DNA of 64,000 nt, from NCBI RefSeq assembly GCF_004634245.1, contig NZ_SJTF01000006.1, forward strand, positions 62,001-126,000. The letters are read 5' to 3'. Positions 8,558-19,188 of this stretch are shown here, in pieces. The notes under the pieces were generated by a model, which saw only the letters and a list, made by a program, of their open reading frames with translations, was not told the origin of the DNA and made no database searches. Within the stretch, counting starts at the first letter, position 1. Each line of letters starts with the position of its first letter. Source of the stretch: Flavobacterium foetidum. Its GTDB lineage: Bacteria; Bacteroidota; Bacteroidia; Flavobacteriales; Flavobacteriaceae. The position numbers and the translations under genes were made by a program.

Positions 8558-9829
8558 CTAATTATTCTTCAAAAGTTCTAATCCCAAAGCACATTTCAGA
8601 CACGATTTCTTATTGCAGTATTCATTCTTAAGCTCTATCATAGACTGTGTTTCAAAAGCATTTTTAGATTTTATTCCAAATAAGGCAAATTTATCTATGA
8701 TGGCATTTTTCTCTGGCGGAACTTCCATCAAAAAATCTACTAAGCGATCTGAAATTGATTCTCCCATAATAGAGGCGTATGCAAACTGAATCGGAATTAT
8801 CGTATTTAAAATCAGTAAATCGATAAAAGAGTTAGATAAAAACTTTGCTTTCCATGAGCTTGCCTTGTCAAACAAGTAATGACTTTGCCAGTAGGGGCTT
8901 GGCGCAGCTTTAAGCAATCTGTATACTGATTCGGTTGACTTTAAATTAATTATTTCCGAAAACAGATTCTGATTTTTATTATACAAACCTGCAAGTTGCG
9001 CAAGTCTTATAGTTGGAAAATTATCTGGTCGATGTTTAAAAAACAGAACTTGTTCTACAGGATTTTTTTCAATTTGATATTTATTGATTAGATACAAATA
9101 ACGAATCTTAAGATCCAAGAAATAAACATCTTCAAAATGCGAATCGAGCAATCCTGCAATGCCAAAAAGTAGTGCTTCTAGATTCTCGGCTTCAAAACCT
9201 TCTTTCCTAATTACAGAAAAAGGTATCGATTTTGCTATTTGCAAAAATGCCTGACCATTGGTATTTAAGCCAAAATTTTTAGCCAAAAGAATAAACAAAA
9301 CCGCTTCCCAATCTTGATTGGTTTCTTTGAGTAGATCATAAATAAATTTCGACTTTCGTTCTAGTCGTTCAAAAAACAATCTTTCCTGCCAGTTTTTTAG
9401 AACGAAATCATCTAGCTGTGTCAGCTGTTTTTCGCAATAAATCCAAGATTTAGGCGCTGTCAATTGGTGATACATTTCCAAAGCATTTTCAGAAACATAT
9501 TCTTTTAAAACTAAAACAGGAATTTCGGTATTGTTTTCTCTAAAAACTGCCATATCATTTTCCCATACTACATGCAGGATTACATTATCATAAGCTTTAT
9601 CCCTTTCATGAAAATGATTATACCAATCAGACGATTTGAGATGAATCTCAACATTTCCAGCCCATTTCTGTCCTCCGATAATAATTTGAGCATTAAAAAA
9701 GTCCGGACCAGAATTTTCTAGATAATCGCCTGAATGCACTATAATCAGTTCTTCATTTTCAGCCGTTCTTAAATTTAGAGTTTCAAATTTTTTAAATCTC
9801 CACAAATAATGAAGAAAATCTTCTTTCAT
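8558..9829 (-). CDS. DUF2851 family protein
   Basis: A 423-residue cytoplasmic protein recognised as DUF2851. It starts MKEDFLHYLWRFKKFETLNL and contains SGDYLENSGPDFFNAQIIIGGQKWAGNVEIHLK. The GPDFFNA...GNVEIH arrangement of Asp, Glu and His looks nuclease-like, but I cannot show a catalytic site. The C-terminus has clustered cysteines (CNKKSCLKCALG). The family is nearly confined to Bacteroidota and has no established function. It is transcribed on the minus strand ahead of the PspC gene. Confidence 0.82.
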   Translation of the reverse strand: MKEDFLHYLWRFKKFETLNLRTAENEELIIVHSGDYLENSGPDFFNAQIIIGGQKWAGNVEIHLKSSDWYNHFHERDKAYDNVILHVVWENDMAVFRENNTEIPVLVLKEYVSENALEMYHQLTAPKSWIYCEKQLTQLDDFVLKNWQERLFFERLERKSKFIYDLLKETNQDWEAVLFILLAKNFGLNTNGQAFLQIAKSIPFSVIRKEGFEAENLEALLFGIAGLLDSHFEDVYFLDLKIRYLYLINKYQIEKNPVEQVLFFKHRPDNFPTIRLAQLAGLYNKNQNLFSEIINLKSTESVYRLLKAAPSPYWQSHYLFDKASSWKAKFLSNSFIDLLILNTIIPIQFAYASIMGESISDRLVDFLMEVPPEKNAIIDKFALFGIKSKNAFETQSMIELKNEYCNKKSCLKCALGLELLKNN

Positions 9830-9905
9830 GTCAAAGGCTTTATAGAATTACAAAAACCAAATCTAATAAAATAATACTAATCTTACATTTTTTTTACACG
9901 AAATA

Positions 9906-9945
9906 AAAAACCTCAATTTCTGATTTCTAGAAATTGAGGTTTTTG
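9906..9945. terminator. Terminator after the cystathionine beta-synthase-like gene
   Basis: AAAACCTCAATTTCT pairs perfectly with AGAAATTGAGGTTTT around a seven-base loop. On the reverse strand it follows the end of the PLP-enzyme gene by about 17 bases and is trailed by T. A-rich flanks would let it work in both directions. Confidence 0.82.
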
Positions 9946-9961
9946 TAAATATTTGCGAATA

Positions 9962-11323
9962 TTATTTTATTGATCCAATAATATCGTATTTAGTAATAAT
10001 GTGATGATGTCCGTTCTGCAAATCAACTAAAACGGCATCATTTTCTTTGGTAAAAAGTTTTGAAACTTCTTCAATCGGAGTACCTAATTTTACAATTGGA
10101 AACGGCTTGCCCATAACCTCTTTGATAGGTTTTTCGGCAACATTTTTGTCGGCAACATAACTTCTAAACAAATCTGTCTCGTCTACAGAACCAACAAAAC
10201 CATTAATATCTACTACTGGAATTTGAGAAATTTTGTATTTTCTCATACGCTCAATAGCATGAGAAACCAATTCTTCGGTACGAACCACAATAAGTTCTTT
10301 ATCAATATGGTCCTTAATAACATCTTCTGCTTTTGTCACGTTTTCTTCTAAGAATCCTCGTTCGCGCATCCAGTCGTCATTAAACATTTTTCCAACATAA
10401 CGGCTTCCTGAATCGTGAAAAAGGACCACTACGACATCATCAGGCTTAAAATGTTCTTTTAACTGCAACAAACCTTTTATACAAGCTCCAGCAGAATTTC
10501 CAACAAAAATTGCCTCTTCCAAAGCTATTTTTCTGGTATAAACTGCGGCATCTTTATCAGTTACTTTTGTAAATCCATCAATAAGTGAGAAATCAACGTT
10601 TTTAGGAAGAATATCTTCTCCGATTCCTTCTGTTATATACGAATAGATTTCGTTCTCATCAAAAATTCCCGTTTCATGGTATTTTTTGAAAACAGAACCA
10701 TAAGTGTCGATTCCCCAGATTTTAATATTCGGATTTTTCTCTTTCAAATATTTTCCAACCCCCGAAATTGTTCCACCAGTTCCAACTCCCACTACAAAAT
10801 GTGTAATTTTGCCTTCTGTTTGTTTCCAGATTTCCGGTCCTGTTTGTTCGTAATGCGCCAATGAATTGGACAAATTATCATACTGATTTACATACCACGA
10901 ATTTGGAGTTTCCTCGGCCAAACGTTTTGAAACAGAATAGTACGAACGTGGATCTGTAGGCTCTACATCTGTAGGGCACACAACTACTTTTGCTCCAACC
11001 GCTCTAAGAATATCCATTTTCTCTTTAGATTGCTTGTCAGAAATCACGCAAATCAGCTTATAACCTTTTACAATTGCAACAAGAGCAAGTCCCATACCAG
11101 TGTTTCCTGAAGTCCCTTCAATTATCGTTCCTCCCGGTTTTAGTCTTCCATCAGCTTCGGCGTCTTCAATCATTTTTACGGCCATTCTGTCTTTTACAGA
11201 ATTTCCGGGATTAAAAGTTTCGACTTTTGCTAATACTAACGCATCAATTTCGGCAGTAACCTTATTGAGTTTTACCAACGGGGTGTTGCCTATTGTTTCT
11301 AAAATATTTTTTGAAAAGTCCAT
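9962..11323 (-). CDS. Cystathionine beta-synthase-like PLP enzyme with C-terminal CBS pair
   Basis: A 453-residue type II PLP enzyme fused to two CBS domains (about 335-453). The PLP lysine is probably Lys44 in NPGNSVKDRMA. The phosphate loop is GTSGNTGMG and a second glycine loop is VGVGTGGTISGVG. This is the domain layout of eukaryotic cystathionine beta-synthase without the haem-binding N-terminus. It should join homocysteine or an activated serine to a thiol, in cystathionine or cysteine synthesis. The CBS pair may bind an adenosyl ligand as a regulator (known for the family, not shown here). It is 40 bases downstream of the porin gene and probably co-transcribed. Confidence 0.9.
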   Translation of the reverse strand: MDFSKNILETIGNTPLVKLNKVTAEIDALVLAKVETFNPGNSVKDRMAVKMIEDAEADGRLKPGGTIIEGTSGNTGMGLALVAIVKGYKLICVISDKQSKEKMDILRAVGAKVVVCPTDVEPTDPRSYYSVSKRLAEETPNSWYVNQYDNLSNSLAHYEQTGPEIWKQTEGKITHFVVGVGTGGTISGVGKYLKEKNPNIKIWGIDTYGSVFKKYHETGIFDENEIYSYITEGIGEDILPKNVDFSLIDGFTKVTDKDAAVYTRKIALEEAIFVGNSAGACIKGLLQLKEHFKPDDVVVVLFHDSGSRYVGKMFNDDWMRERGFLEENVTKAEDVIKDHIDKELIVVRTEELVSHAIERMRKYKISQIPVVDINGFVGSVDETDLFRSYVADKNVAEKPIKEVMGKPFPIVKLGTPIEEVSKLFTKENDAVLVDLQNGHHHIITKYDIIGSIK

Positions 11324-11363
11324 TTATTTAAATTATTAATTTGGTTTGAATGAATTGCCCGGT

Positions 11364-13328
11364 TTATTGGAAGAAATTCCAAACCAGACCAAATCGGATT
11401 ACGAAATCGCGATACGGATAATTGGGTGCAGAAAAATAATTGCTTTTAGAAAAAGCGGCATTAAAATGTTCTGCTTTCAAATAAAATCTCGTTTGACGGA
11501 TTCTTGCATTTATAAAGAAGTCAAATGCAGCGAAGCCTCCTATTTTCTTTTCCTGTTGTACAAAAAACTCAGCCACTACAGGATTATAACCATCGCCATA
11601 ATATTTTGTAAAATAATTAAAGGTAAAACCACTCTGCATATAAAGTGCCTTTTTGAAAAAGTACCCAGAATAATACAATGTATTTCGAGTCACAAAATCA
11701 GGAACATTTAAAATAAGGTCAGACTGATCAACTTTTTGATATAAAAGAGTATTATCTAAAGCAAATTTTCCGAATTTAAATTCTCTATTGGCTTTTATTT
11801 CCAAATAATTAATCACATTTCCATACTGAAAAGGTTTCACAATCTGGATGAGACTGTCTTTTTGAGACTGAGTCGCCGCATCCTTAAAGTACAAATGATC
11901 TTTCAGAACTGTATACTGAACCTGCGCATTAAGCCACGGTGTTGTTATTTCTGCACTTAAAGAATTAATTTTTTCATTCTTAAAATTTTCTGACCAATTG
12001 TACTCTACCCAACTGCTTTGAAATAAATTGTAGTTATTGTTTGGCAACTTGTTTATATTGCGATACCTGAAATCAAACTTAATTTTTTCGTTCATATCGT
12101 ATCGCAGTTTAGCATCTAAATCAGAAAGCGACTGATTTGTGATTGACCTTGAATACAAAAATCTCCCGTTCCATTTATTCTTCTGATACTCATACTGACC
12201 TCCAACATTGTTAATCTGCAAATACAAATTATCCGGAATGATATTGCCAGGCCTAATAATTACACGATTGTACTCATAATTAGACCTGTAGTCGTCTATA
12301 AAAAAATTAAATTTTCCCAGAAGCGAATTTTCATACGTAGCTCCCACTTTATTATAAAGTCTTTCGAATTTGGTGTGGTCGTTGATTCCGCTAGTCACAT
12401 ACGAATTTCCAAAACGCTGTATACGCAGTGCATCTGCTGCAGAGATAACTGTTGGCTGTCTGTACTCGTAAACCTTATTTTCGTAATTAAACTGATGCGT
12501 TACATACAAATTGTTGTTTGCGTTTCGTGGATTTATTCTAAAAGCATGGTCAATAAAAAATCGTCTCCCCTTTAAAAATGACTGTGCGTCGGTCAAGAAA
12601 ACCTGAAGCCTTTGACGATTTTTGTAATCCTTATTATCACTTTCAAAGTCTGAAGGCGTAGTAATTCCGCCATTTTCCTCATTTAAAACATCCTGATAGG
12701 TGTAATGCGCATTAATTGCGTATCTCCTATCGGTGGTGGCATAACTAGTGGTGAACCTAAAATTTCCTGCACTTACAAGCTGATTGATATAATCTCCCTC
12801 AGATCGCAAACCTCTATATGCAATAGACAAATTAAGATTTTTTGAAATATTTAAAGTTAAAAAAGAATCAACATTCTGACCTTTATTAATGGTAGTATTG
12901 AAAAACAGTTCAGTTAATGGAGTCGGCGCAGAATAGTAACGAATCTGGTCGGCTTCGATATAATTAAAATGTTTTCCTTTAAAACCAATTTCTGGATATG
13001 GTGAAAAACTAGTGAGGCTGTATTGCAATGTATTATAGGGCTGCCCGATATTTGAAAAAGCCAAAAGCCCAAATTCATCTCTTCTTATATGATTTTGCTT
13101 GTAAGCACTTTTTATTGTTAATGAAGTATCTGCATGAATAGTATCATGTTCAAGTGTAATAATTTTATATTGATCAATTTTTGCCACAAGAGATTTTTTC
13201 TTTTTTACAGTATCTGTAATACTTGAATATTTCGTATTCATATCCAAATTATTTTTAGAGGTGTTTTTCTCTTGCGAAAACAATAAAGATGGGATAACTA
13301 GAAGATATAGAAAAATGAAAATTCTCAT
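11364..13328 (-). CDS. Putative outer-membrane porin (Bacteroidota porin family)
   Basis: A 654-residue protein with a signal peptide (MRIFIFLYLLVIPSLLFSQ, cleavage near residue 19). The rest is long and beta-rich with alternating aromatic residues, ending FVIRFGLVWNFFQ, a terminal aromatic residue typical of outer-membrane barrels. It matches the putative porin family of Bacteroidota. A -7-like element, TACCTTTG, lies about 43 bases upstream on the reverse strand (13371-13378). The next gene is the cystathionine beta-synthase-like enzyme. The pairing suggests a shared transcript, not a proven shared function. Confidence 0.8.
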   Translation of the reverse strand: MRIFIFLYLLVIPSLLFSQEKNTSKNNLDMNTKYSSITDTVKKKKSLVAKIDQYKIITLEHDTIHADTSLTIKSAYKQNHIRRDEFGLLAFSNIGQPYNTLQYSLTSFSPYPEIGFKGKHFNYIEADQIRYYSAPTPLTELFFNTTINKGQNVDSFLTLNISKNLNLSIAYRGLRSEGDYINQLVSAGNFRFTTSYATTDRRYAINAHYTYQDVLNEENGGITTPSDFESDNKDYKNRQRLQVFLTDAQSFLKGRRFFIDHAFRINPRNANNNLYVTHQFNYENKVYEYRQPTVISAADALRIQRFGNSYVTSGINDHTKFERLYNKVGATYENSLLGKFNFFIDDYRSNYEYNRVIIRPGNIIPDNLYLQINNVGGQYEYQKNKWNGRFLYSRSITNQSLSDLDAKLRYDMNEKIKFDFRYRNINKLPNNNYNLFQSSWVEYNWSENFKNEKINSLSAEITTPWLNAQVQYTVLKDHLYFKDAATQSQKDSLIQIVKPFQYGNVINYLEIKANREFKFGKFALDNTLLYQKVDQSDLILNVPDFVTRNTLYYSGYFFKKALYMQSGFTFNYFTKYYGDGYNPVVAEFFVQQEKKIGGFAAFDFFINARIRQTRFYLKAEHFNAAFSKSNYFSAPNYPYRDFVIRFGLVWNFFQ

Positions 13329-13454
13329 TTGATGGCTTTATATATAAATATTTTGATAAAATTTGTCAAGCAAAGGTAAAAGATAATCGCATATAAATAA
13401 AAATCTATAGGTAAGTATTAACTTTTTTTTCGAAACCTCTTTTTATATAATCAA

Positions 13455-13485
13455 AAAGTCCTCAATCTAGACGATTGAGGACTTT
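13455..13485. terminator. Terminator after susD copy 1
   Basis: AAAGTCCTCAATC pairs with GATTGAGGACTTT around a five-base loop, 20 bases after the susD stop codon. The stem closely resembles the terminator behind the second susD (19189-19220), which suits a duplicated unit. Confidence 0.82.
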
Positions 13486-13504
13486 GAAAATAACTATGTA
13501 ATCT

Positions 13505-15058
13505 TTATTTATTCCATCCTGGATTTTGACCTAATTCTGGGAATATGCTCAATTCGACCTGCGGAATCGGCCATAAAAATCTATAGTCGCTGCCAGGTAT
13601 CGCAGCAACTCCTTTTGGCCCGCTATACGGTTTCCCGTCCAAAACAAATAAACTTCCATCAGGAGTGCCATTAGTAATCTTAGCTGGTATGCCATCGATT
13701 GGAGCAATGTCATCGCCTTGTAATCTGTGGATATCCGACCATCTTCTACCTTCAAAAACAAACTCAATTCTACGTTCTGCTAAAATTGCTTTTACCAAAT
13801 TTGCAGATGTAGCAAAACTGCTAGCAGTGTAAGCTTGTGTTGATGGGTTGGCTAAAGATCTGTTTCTCACTTTATTTAGCAAATTCAACGATTCAGTTGT
13901 ATTTGGGGTAGACAAACGTGCATAAGCTTCAGCCATATTTAACAATACTTCTGCATATCTAATAACTGGAGCGGCATCAGTGAAATTGGTCACATCAGTA
14001 TACTTATTAGTATATTTTCTTCCGCTAACAGTAAAAACAAGTTTACCTTCTTCTCTTCTTTTATCATCAGCTAGCCAGTTCGGATCTTTCCAAATAATTG
14101 GACTTATCGTTACTAGAGTTCTTCCTTTTAAAATACTCGCCAAAGCAGCATTTGTATTAGGGTTAGCACTTGATGAATGCTGAATTGAAAAAATAGATTC
14201 GCTATTTGTCAAATTATTTGCCAAGATAAAAGGATCTCCTGGATTGGCTGTTAAAGAATAGGCTCCGTTTAGCTTAGTTCCTTCTTCTATAACTTTCGCC
14301 CAATCCCTCTTATGAAGATATACTCTTGTTTTAAAAGCGATCGCAGCATTTTTAGATGCTTTTGCTGTGTTTTTTGTAGTAATCATATTTTCAGCATCAG
14401 TCAAATCTGCTAAAACTTTTGTATAACATTCCGCAACTGTATTTCTTGGTTTTGGAGTTTCTGAAGCAATTTCTGCAGCTGTATTCACACCCACTTCTCT
14501 ATACGGAATTCCAGGATGTGATGCCCCTGCTGTAAAATTATAAGGTCTGGCAAAATAAGTCAACAATTCAAAATGCGTAATAGCTCTTAAAAATTTAGCC
14601 TGACCGATATAGTCATTTGCTACAGACTGGTTTATAATTCCTTTGGCCAATGCTCCATTTACACCTTCAATCATTAAGTTACATCTATTAATCAGTCTGT
14701 AACCGTCAATCCAATAGTATACATTATTGGGTGTAGTAGCATCATAACTACCTTCATAAGTATACTGGTAAAAAGCGGCTGTATTTATAACATCTTCGCC
14801 TCGACAGTCACCTTGTTCAACAAAAGCCGCTCCCCAAACATAACCTCGACCTCCATTTGGAGAACCACTATTATAGGCTCCTATCGCTGCGGCGTTGTAA
14901 ACCCCGTTCATAGAAGCTGCAATTAGTGAGGGAGTAGAAAAAGCCTCAGCTTCAGAAATACTGTTAATCGGGGTTAAATCCAATATTTTCTCTTCTGTAC
15001 ATGCATTCATCCCAAATACTATAACAGAAAGCAAAATTGTTTTTATTGTATTTTTCAT
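13505..15058 (-). CDS. SusD/RagB-family nutrient-binding lipoprotein, copy 1
   Basis: A 517-residue SusD-like surface lipoprotein. The signal peptide MKNTIKTILLSVIVFGMNAC ends at Cys20, followed by T-E-E-K, an acidic run like the surface-export signal of Bacteroidota lipoproteins. SusD features include the TPR helices (YIGQAKFLRAITHFELLTYFARPY) and the C-terminal ILAERRIEFVFEGRRWSDIHRL motif. SusD caps the SusC pore and delivers ligand. It is 10 bases downstream of susC copy 1 in the same transcript. Closely similar to the copy ending at 19241. The ligand is unknown because no degradative enzyme is beside it. Confidence 0.93.
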   Translation of the reverse strand: MKNTIKTILLSVIVFGMNACTEEKILDLTPINSISEAEAFSTPSLIAASMNGVYNAAAIGAYNSGSPNGGRGYVWGAAFVEQGDCRGEDVINTAAFYQYTYEGSYDATTPNNVYYWIDGYRLINRCNLMIEGVNGALAKGIINQSVANDYIGQAKFLRAITHFELLTYFARPYNFTAGASHPGIPYREVGVNTAAEIASETPKPRNTVAECYTKVLADLTDAENMITTKNTAKASKNAAIAFKTRVYLHKRDWAKVIEEGTKLNGAYSLTANPGDPFILANNLTNSESIFSIQHSSSANPNTNAALASILKGRTLVTISPIIWKDPNWLADDKRREEGKLVFTVSGRKYTNKYTDVTNFTDAAPVIRYAEVLLNMAEAYARLSTPNTTESLNLLNKVRNRSLANPSTQAYTASSFATSANLVKAILAERRIEFVFEGRRWSDIHRLQGDDIAPIDGIPAKITNGTPDGSLFVLDGKPYSGPKGVAAIPGSDYRFLWPIPQVELSIFPELGQNPGWNK

Positions 15059-15068
15059 ATTTTTTGTA

Positions 15069-18000
15069 TTATAAACTTACATTTATTCCCATCGACATCA
15101 CTTTAGAACGCGGTGTTCCATTTACATCGACTCCGGCAGTTTCCATTTCTGGATTGACACCTTTATATTTGGTAATCATGAAGAAATTTTGCGCTTGAGC
15201 AAAAATCCTGAAACTGTCTACTCCAATTTTGTCCAATAGCCCTTTTGGTAATGAATATCCTAAAGTGATATTATCGAACGATATGAAATTTCCACTTTCA
15301 ATAAAACGAGAAGTTGCATTACCATTAAGATTAGTTGTATTATTACTACCTGCATATAATCTTGGTGTCCATCCGTCTCCAGGATTGTCTACACTCTGCC
15401 ATCTGCCTAAAATTTCAGTACTATTATTATTGAAGTTTTGGTTCATTAACTCTCTTCTGGTCGCATTAAAAATTTTATTACCACCACTGAATCTCACCAT
15501 AAAACCTAAATCAATGTTTTTATATTTCATATTAGAACTAAATGAACCAAAATATTTAGGAAGCGTATTTCCTAAAACTACTTTGTCTGTTGAAGCCAAA
15601 GAAGATGATTTAGAAACATCTGTCGGTTTGGCTGGATCAAACTCAGAATAAGATGTACCTGGCAAATTTGCCTGTACTAGACTTCCGTTTGCTTTATAAT
15701 AAACTGGATTACCATTGGCTTTGTTTACTCCCCAGTATTTGTATCCATATAATGAATTAATTGATTCTCCTTCTCTGATAATAATATTTGGTGCGATGTT
15801 TACATTGGAATCGCCAACATACGATCCTCCAATCATATCACCGCTTGGAAGAGAAGTTACCACGTTCTTAGAAAGCGTTAAATTAGAAGAAATGTCCCAT
15901 GAAAAATTTCGTGTATTTATTGCCTTATATGTCAATGCAAACTCCAAACCTTCATTATACATATTTCCAACATTGCTGTTAATAATATTATCAGGAATTC
16001 CTAATGATGGAAGAACTGGTGCCTTTAACACTAAACCGTCTATATCATTTTTGTAATAATCAAAACCTAATGTTAAACGATTGTTGAAAAGTCCTAGATC
16101 AACTCCATAATCGATTTTCTTACTAGTCTCCCACTGCAAGACACTATTCCCAAATTGTGAGTAGCCTATACCATTTAAACTACCGTATGGAGAACTAATT
16201 GTCAATCCTTTTGAAGGATATTCAATTCCTCCTAAAACATCTACGTTTCCTACTTGAGAATATGACGCTCTTAATTTCAAATCAGAAAGCGTACCTTGAA
16301 TTCCCTCCATAAATTTCTCTTTAGTCACAGTCCATCCGGCAGAAACTCCAGGGAAATTATTCCATCTTACATCTGATTCGAACTGAGAGATACCATCACG
16401 TCTTAACGATGCCTGAATAAAATATTTTTCTTTATAATTATAATTGAATCTTCCTAAATAAGAAATAATCCCTTTTTCACGAACAGAACCTCCTGAATCT
16501 TTAGTAGAATAAGAATTGGTCACAAGATTTTTATTGTAAAAATCACTCAACAAGTCGCTCCCTTGTCCCCAGAAATTCTGATATTTTTGTTTTTGATATT
16601 CTGAAACAAATGTCACTCCCAAATTGTGATTTTCGGCAAATGTTTTCTTGTAGTTCACTATATTCTGCCAATTCCATCTTGTATATTCAGTATTATCGTT
16701 ATAAATAATTCCGTTTCTTGAACGTCCGTCACCATGAACCGGATTCCAATACTGCAATCCTCCTGTAATAGCATTATCTGCACTTACCTGCAATCTATAA
16801 CTTAAGTCTGAAGTGATTTTAGCATTAGCAAAGACATTAGCCAATGTTCTGTTTACCTTTGAATAATATTTATTATTGTTTAAAATGTAAACGATATTAG
16901 TGATATTTTCTCCTACAACTTCTTTATTGTCCCACTTTCCAACTGTAGAGTTGTCACTAGAAAGATTATAACCCGTTGGATTGCTTGCGTCATAAATAGG
17001 TACATTTGGCTGTTGTCTTAGTGTATTAAAAATATTTCCAGAAAGTCCATTTGTATTGGTATTTAATCCGTTATATTCTGTTCTAGCAACGCTTAAATTT
17101 GTGCCTATACTAAGCCATCTGTTTATTTCTTGATCAATATTAGCTCTAATAGAATATCTATTCATCTCATTTGCCAAATTGATACCTTTTTGATCGGTAA
17201 TTCCTAGAGATAAATAATATTTAGTTTTGTCTGTACCACCACTTATAGAAAGATTATTAGTAATTTGAGGAGCATTTCTGAAAACAGCACCTTGCCAATC
17301 TGTGTTATAAGTGGTTCCTGCTGCCCATGGAGAAGCATTAATATTTGCTCTTTTCTCATTAGAAATTGTAATGAAATCAGGGGTTTGTAACACATCGTAC
17401 TTTTTAAAAACCGAAGCAACACCAAGAGTGCTTGAGAAATTAAGTTTCATTGTTCCTTTTTTACCGCTTTTAGTGGTAATCAAAATGACACCATTTGCGG
17501 CTCTTGAACCATAAATAGCAGTTGCGGCACCGTCTTTTAGAACTTCAAACGATTCTATGTCTGCAGGATTAATATCTGCAAGACCATTTGTGTTTGCGAC
17601 ACCTCCAATATCTCCGCTCACAATTGGCATTCCGTCTACTACGACTAAAGGTTCGGTTAATCCAGAAATAGATGCAATACCTCTAATTCTGATTTTAGGA
17701 GCTGCACCGATAATCCCTGAATTAGTCAAAACCTGAACTCCAGTTGCTCTACCTGCTAATACTCCTTCAAAACTGGGAGTAACTAAATTTGCTATATCAG
17801 TTCCTGAAATTTTAGAAATGGAGCCTGTCACCTCTCTTTTTTTCTGAACACCGTAACCCACAACAACAACTTCATCCATAAGTTGCGCTTCTGATTCTAA
17901 AACCACATTAATGGTATTTGACGCGCCAACAGTAACTTCTTTATTTGTCATTCCCACGTATGAGAAAACTAGAACATTCCCTGTTTTTACTTTTAAAGAA

Positions 18001-18179
18001 TAACTTCCATCAAAATCAGTGTGCGTACTTGTCTTAGTCCCCTTAACAAGAACATTGACTCCCGGAATAGCTCCTGTCTTGTCAGTGACCTTACCAGTCA
18101 CAGTTCGTTCCTGAGCAAAGGCGAACTGTAACCCTAACATTAAAAGCAATGTTAAAATAAATGTAAATTTAAATCTCAT
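15069..18179 (-). CDS. SusC/RagA-family TonB-dependent transporter, copy 1
   Basis: A 1036-residue outer-membrane transporter. Signal peptide to about residue 22 (ending FAFAQ); carboxypeptidase-regulatory-like domain about 26-105 (TVTGKVTDKTGAIPGVNVLV); TonB-box/plug start at DEVVVVGYGVQKK; plug with the SusC signature GLADINPADIESFEVLKDG and AIYGSRAANGVILITTK; then the long barrel ending VMSMGINVSL. It imports a ligand handed over by SusD, powered by TonB. There is no N-terminal STN signalling domain, so it is not expected to talk to an anti-sigma factor. It forms a two-gene unit with the following susD. Confidence 0.95.
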   Translation of the reverse strand: MRFKFTFILTLLLMLGLQFAFAQERTVTGKVTDKTGAIPGVNVLVKGTKTSTHTDFDGSYSLKVKTGNVLVFSYVGMTNKEVTVGASNTINVVLESEAQLMDEVVVVGYGVQKKREVTGSISKISGTDIANLVTPSFEGVLAGRATGVQVLTNSGIIGAAPKIRIRGIASISGLTEPLVVVDGMPIVSGDIGGVANTNGLADINPADIESFEVLKDGAATAIYGSRAANGVILITTKSGKKGTMKLNFSSTLGVASVFKKYDVLQTPDFITISNEKRANINASPWAAGTTYNTDWQGAVFRNAPQITNNLSISGGTDKTKYYLSLGITDQKGINLANEMNRYSIRANIDQEINRWLSIGTNLSVARTEYNGLNTNTNGLSGNIFNTLRQQPNVPIYDASNPTGYNLSSDNSTVGKWDNKEVVGENITNIVYILNNNKYYSKVNRTLANVFANAKITSDLSYRLQVSADNAITGGLQYWNPVHGDGRSRNGIIYNDNTEYTRWNWQNIVNYKKTFAENHNLGVTFVSEYQKQKYQNFWGQGSDLLSDFYNKNLVTNSYSTKDSGGSVREKGIISYLGRFNYNYKEKYFIQASLRRDGISQFESDVRWNNFPGVSAGWTVTKEKFMEGIQGTLSDLKLRASYSQVGNVDVLGGIEYPSKGLTISSPYGSLNGIGYSQFGNSVLQWETSKKIDYGVDLGLFNNRLTLGFDYYKNDIDGLVLKAPVLPSLGIPDNIINSNVGNMYNEGLEFALTYKAINTRNFSWDISSNLTLSKNVVTSLPSGDMIGGSYVGDSNVNIAPNIIIREGESINSLYGYKYWGVNKANGNPVYYKANGSLVQANLPGTSYSEFDPAKPTDVSKSSSLASTDKVVLGNTLPKYFGSFSSNMKYKNIDLGFMVRFSGGNKIFNATRRELMNQNFNNNSTEILGRWQSVDNPGDGWTPRLYAGSNNTTNLNGNATSRFIESGNFISFDNITLGYSLPKGLLDKIGVDSFRIFAQAQNFFMITKYKGVNPEMETAGVDVNGTPRSKVMSMGINVSL

Positions 18180-18435
18180 GTTAAATTATTTTGAGTTAAT
18201 AATCGACAAAAATGAGTTATTTATCTTACATTAAAATATTTAAATGTTAAATTTTAACCTTTTTCTTACATATAAATAAATTAAAATTAAACCAAAGATT
18301 ACAAATAGCAAAAGAACGCTCATAAACAAATAACAATCAGTCGTTTAATGTGCTTTAAAACAAAAAAGAATAATATTAAAATTTAGAACTTTAACATGCC
18401 TTAAAATTCCTAATTGTAGGTTAATATTAAAATAA

Positions 18436-18466
18436 TTGTCATCTTGGGAAAATAGCTTGATATTTG
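18436..18466 (+). promoter_or_regulatory. Candidate promoter of rnhB
   Basis: TTG at 18436-18438, a 20-base spacer and GATATTTG (18459-18466), one mismatch from TAnnTTTG. A start near 18473 would leave a leader of about 13 bases. It lies in the 306-base divergent spacer between susC copy 1 and rnhB (18180-18485), in which I recognise nothing else; it is very AT-rich and must also hold the susC promoter. Confidence 0.4.
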
Positions 18467-18485
18467 CAGTACTAAAAAAAATATA

Positions 18486-19154
18486 ATGCTGCAATTAAAT
18501 TTTTCGGGATTTATTTTAGAATCTGGCACAGACGAAGCTGGAAGAGGCTGTCTTGCTGGACCAGTTACTGCTGCAGCCGTAATTTTACCTGCAGACTTCG
18601 AAAATCAATTACTAAATGATAGTAAGCAATTGTCTGAGAAAACCAGATTTCTTTTAAAGCCATTAATAGAAGAGCAAGCTCTAACATATGCGGTTACCCA
18701 TCTTCATGCAGATGAAATTGATGAAATAAATATTCTAAATGCCTCTATGAAAGGAATGCAGGAATGCATTTTAAAACTGGCTCATACGCCAGAATTTATT
18801 ATTGTCGACGGTAATCGCTCCTTAAATTCAAAACTCGGGATGAAAAATAATTGCGGGAAACAATTTTCGTTAGACGAAATAGCATTATTAAAATCAATTC
18901 CGCATCAAAGCATTATAAAAGGAGACTCAAAATTTCTGAGTATTGCCGCTGCTTCTATATTAGCAAAAACATATAGGGATGAATTTATGAATACAATTCA
19001 TGAAGAATTTCCGATGTATAATTGGAAACAAAACAAAGGTTACCCGACAAAAGAGCATCGGGAGGCTATTAAAAAGTACGGAACTACAAAATATCATAGA
19101 ATGAGTTTTAGATTACTACCAGAACAGTTACAGCTCGATTTTTTAGATTTATAA
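18486..19154 (+). CDS. rnhB: Ribonuclease HII
   Basis: A 222-residue RNase HII that cuts the RNA strand of RNA-DNA hybrids and single ribonucleotides in DNA. The signature [13 protein letters not shown] (residues 14-26) supplies Asp16 and Glu17 and the GRG substrate motif. A third acid is in [11 protein letters not shown] and a fourth in AKTYRDEFM. The length is normal. It stands alone on the plus strand between two minus-strand susCD pairs. This suggests that the second pair arose or inserted around a pre-existing housekeeping gene. Confidence 0.96.
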   Translation: MLQLNFSGFILESGTDEAGRGCLAGPVTAAAVILPADFENQLLNDSKQLSEKTRFLLKPLIEEQALTYAVTHLHADEIDEINILNASMKGMQECILKLAHTPEFIIVDGNRSLNSKLGMKNNCGKQFSLDEIALLKSIPHQSIIKGDSKFLSIAAASILAKTYRDEFMNTIHEEFPMYNWKQNKGYPTKEHREAIKKYGTTKYHRMSFRLLPEQLQLDFLDL

Positions 19155-19188
19155 TAATAAAAAAACTAACATAAAACTTCTAAAAACT

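Noticed and set aside
11346..11711. 121-residue frame on the plus strand across the end of the porin gene
   Set aside because: It is antisense to the porin and of low complexity, with no recognisable domain or promoter.
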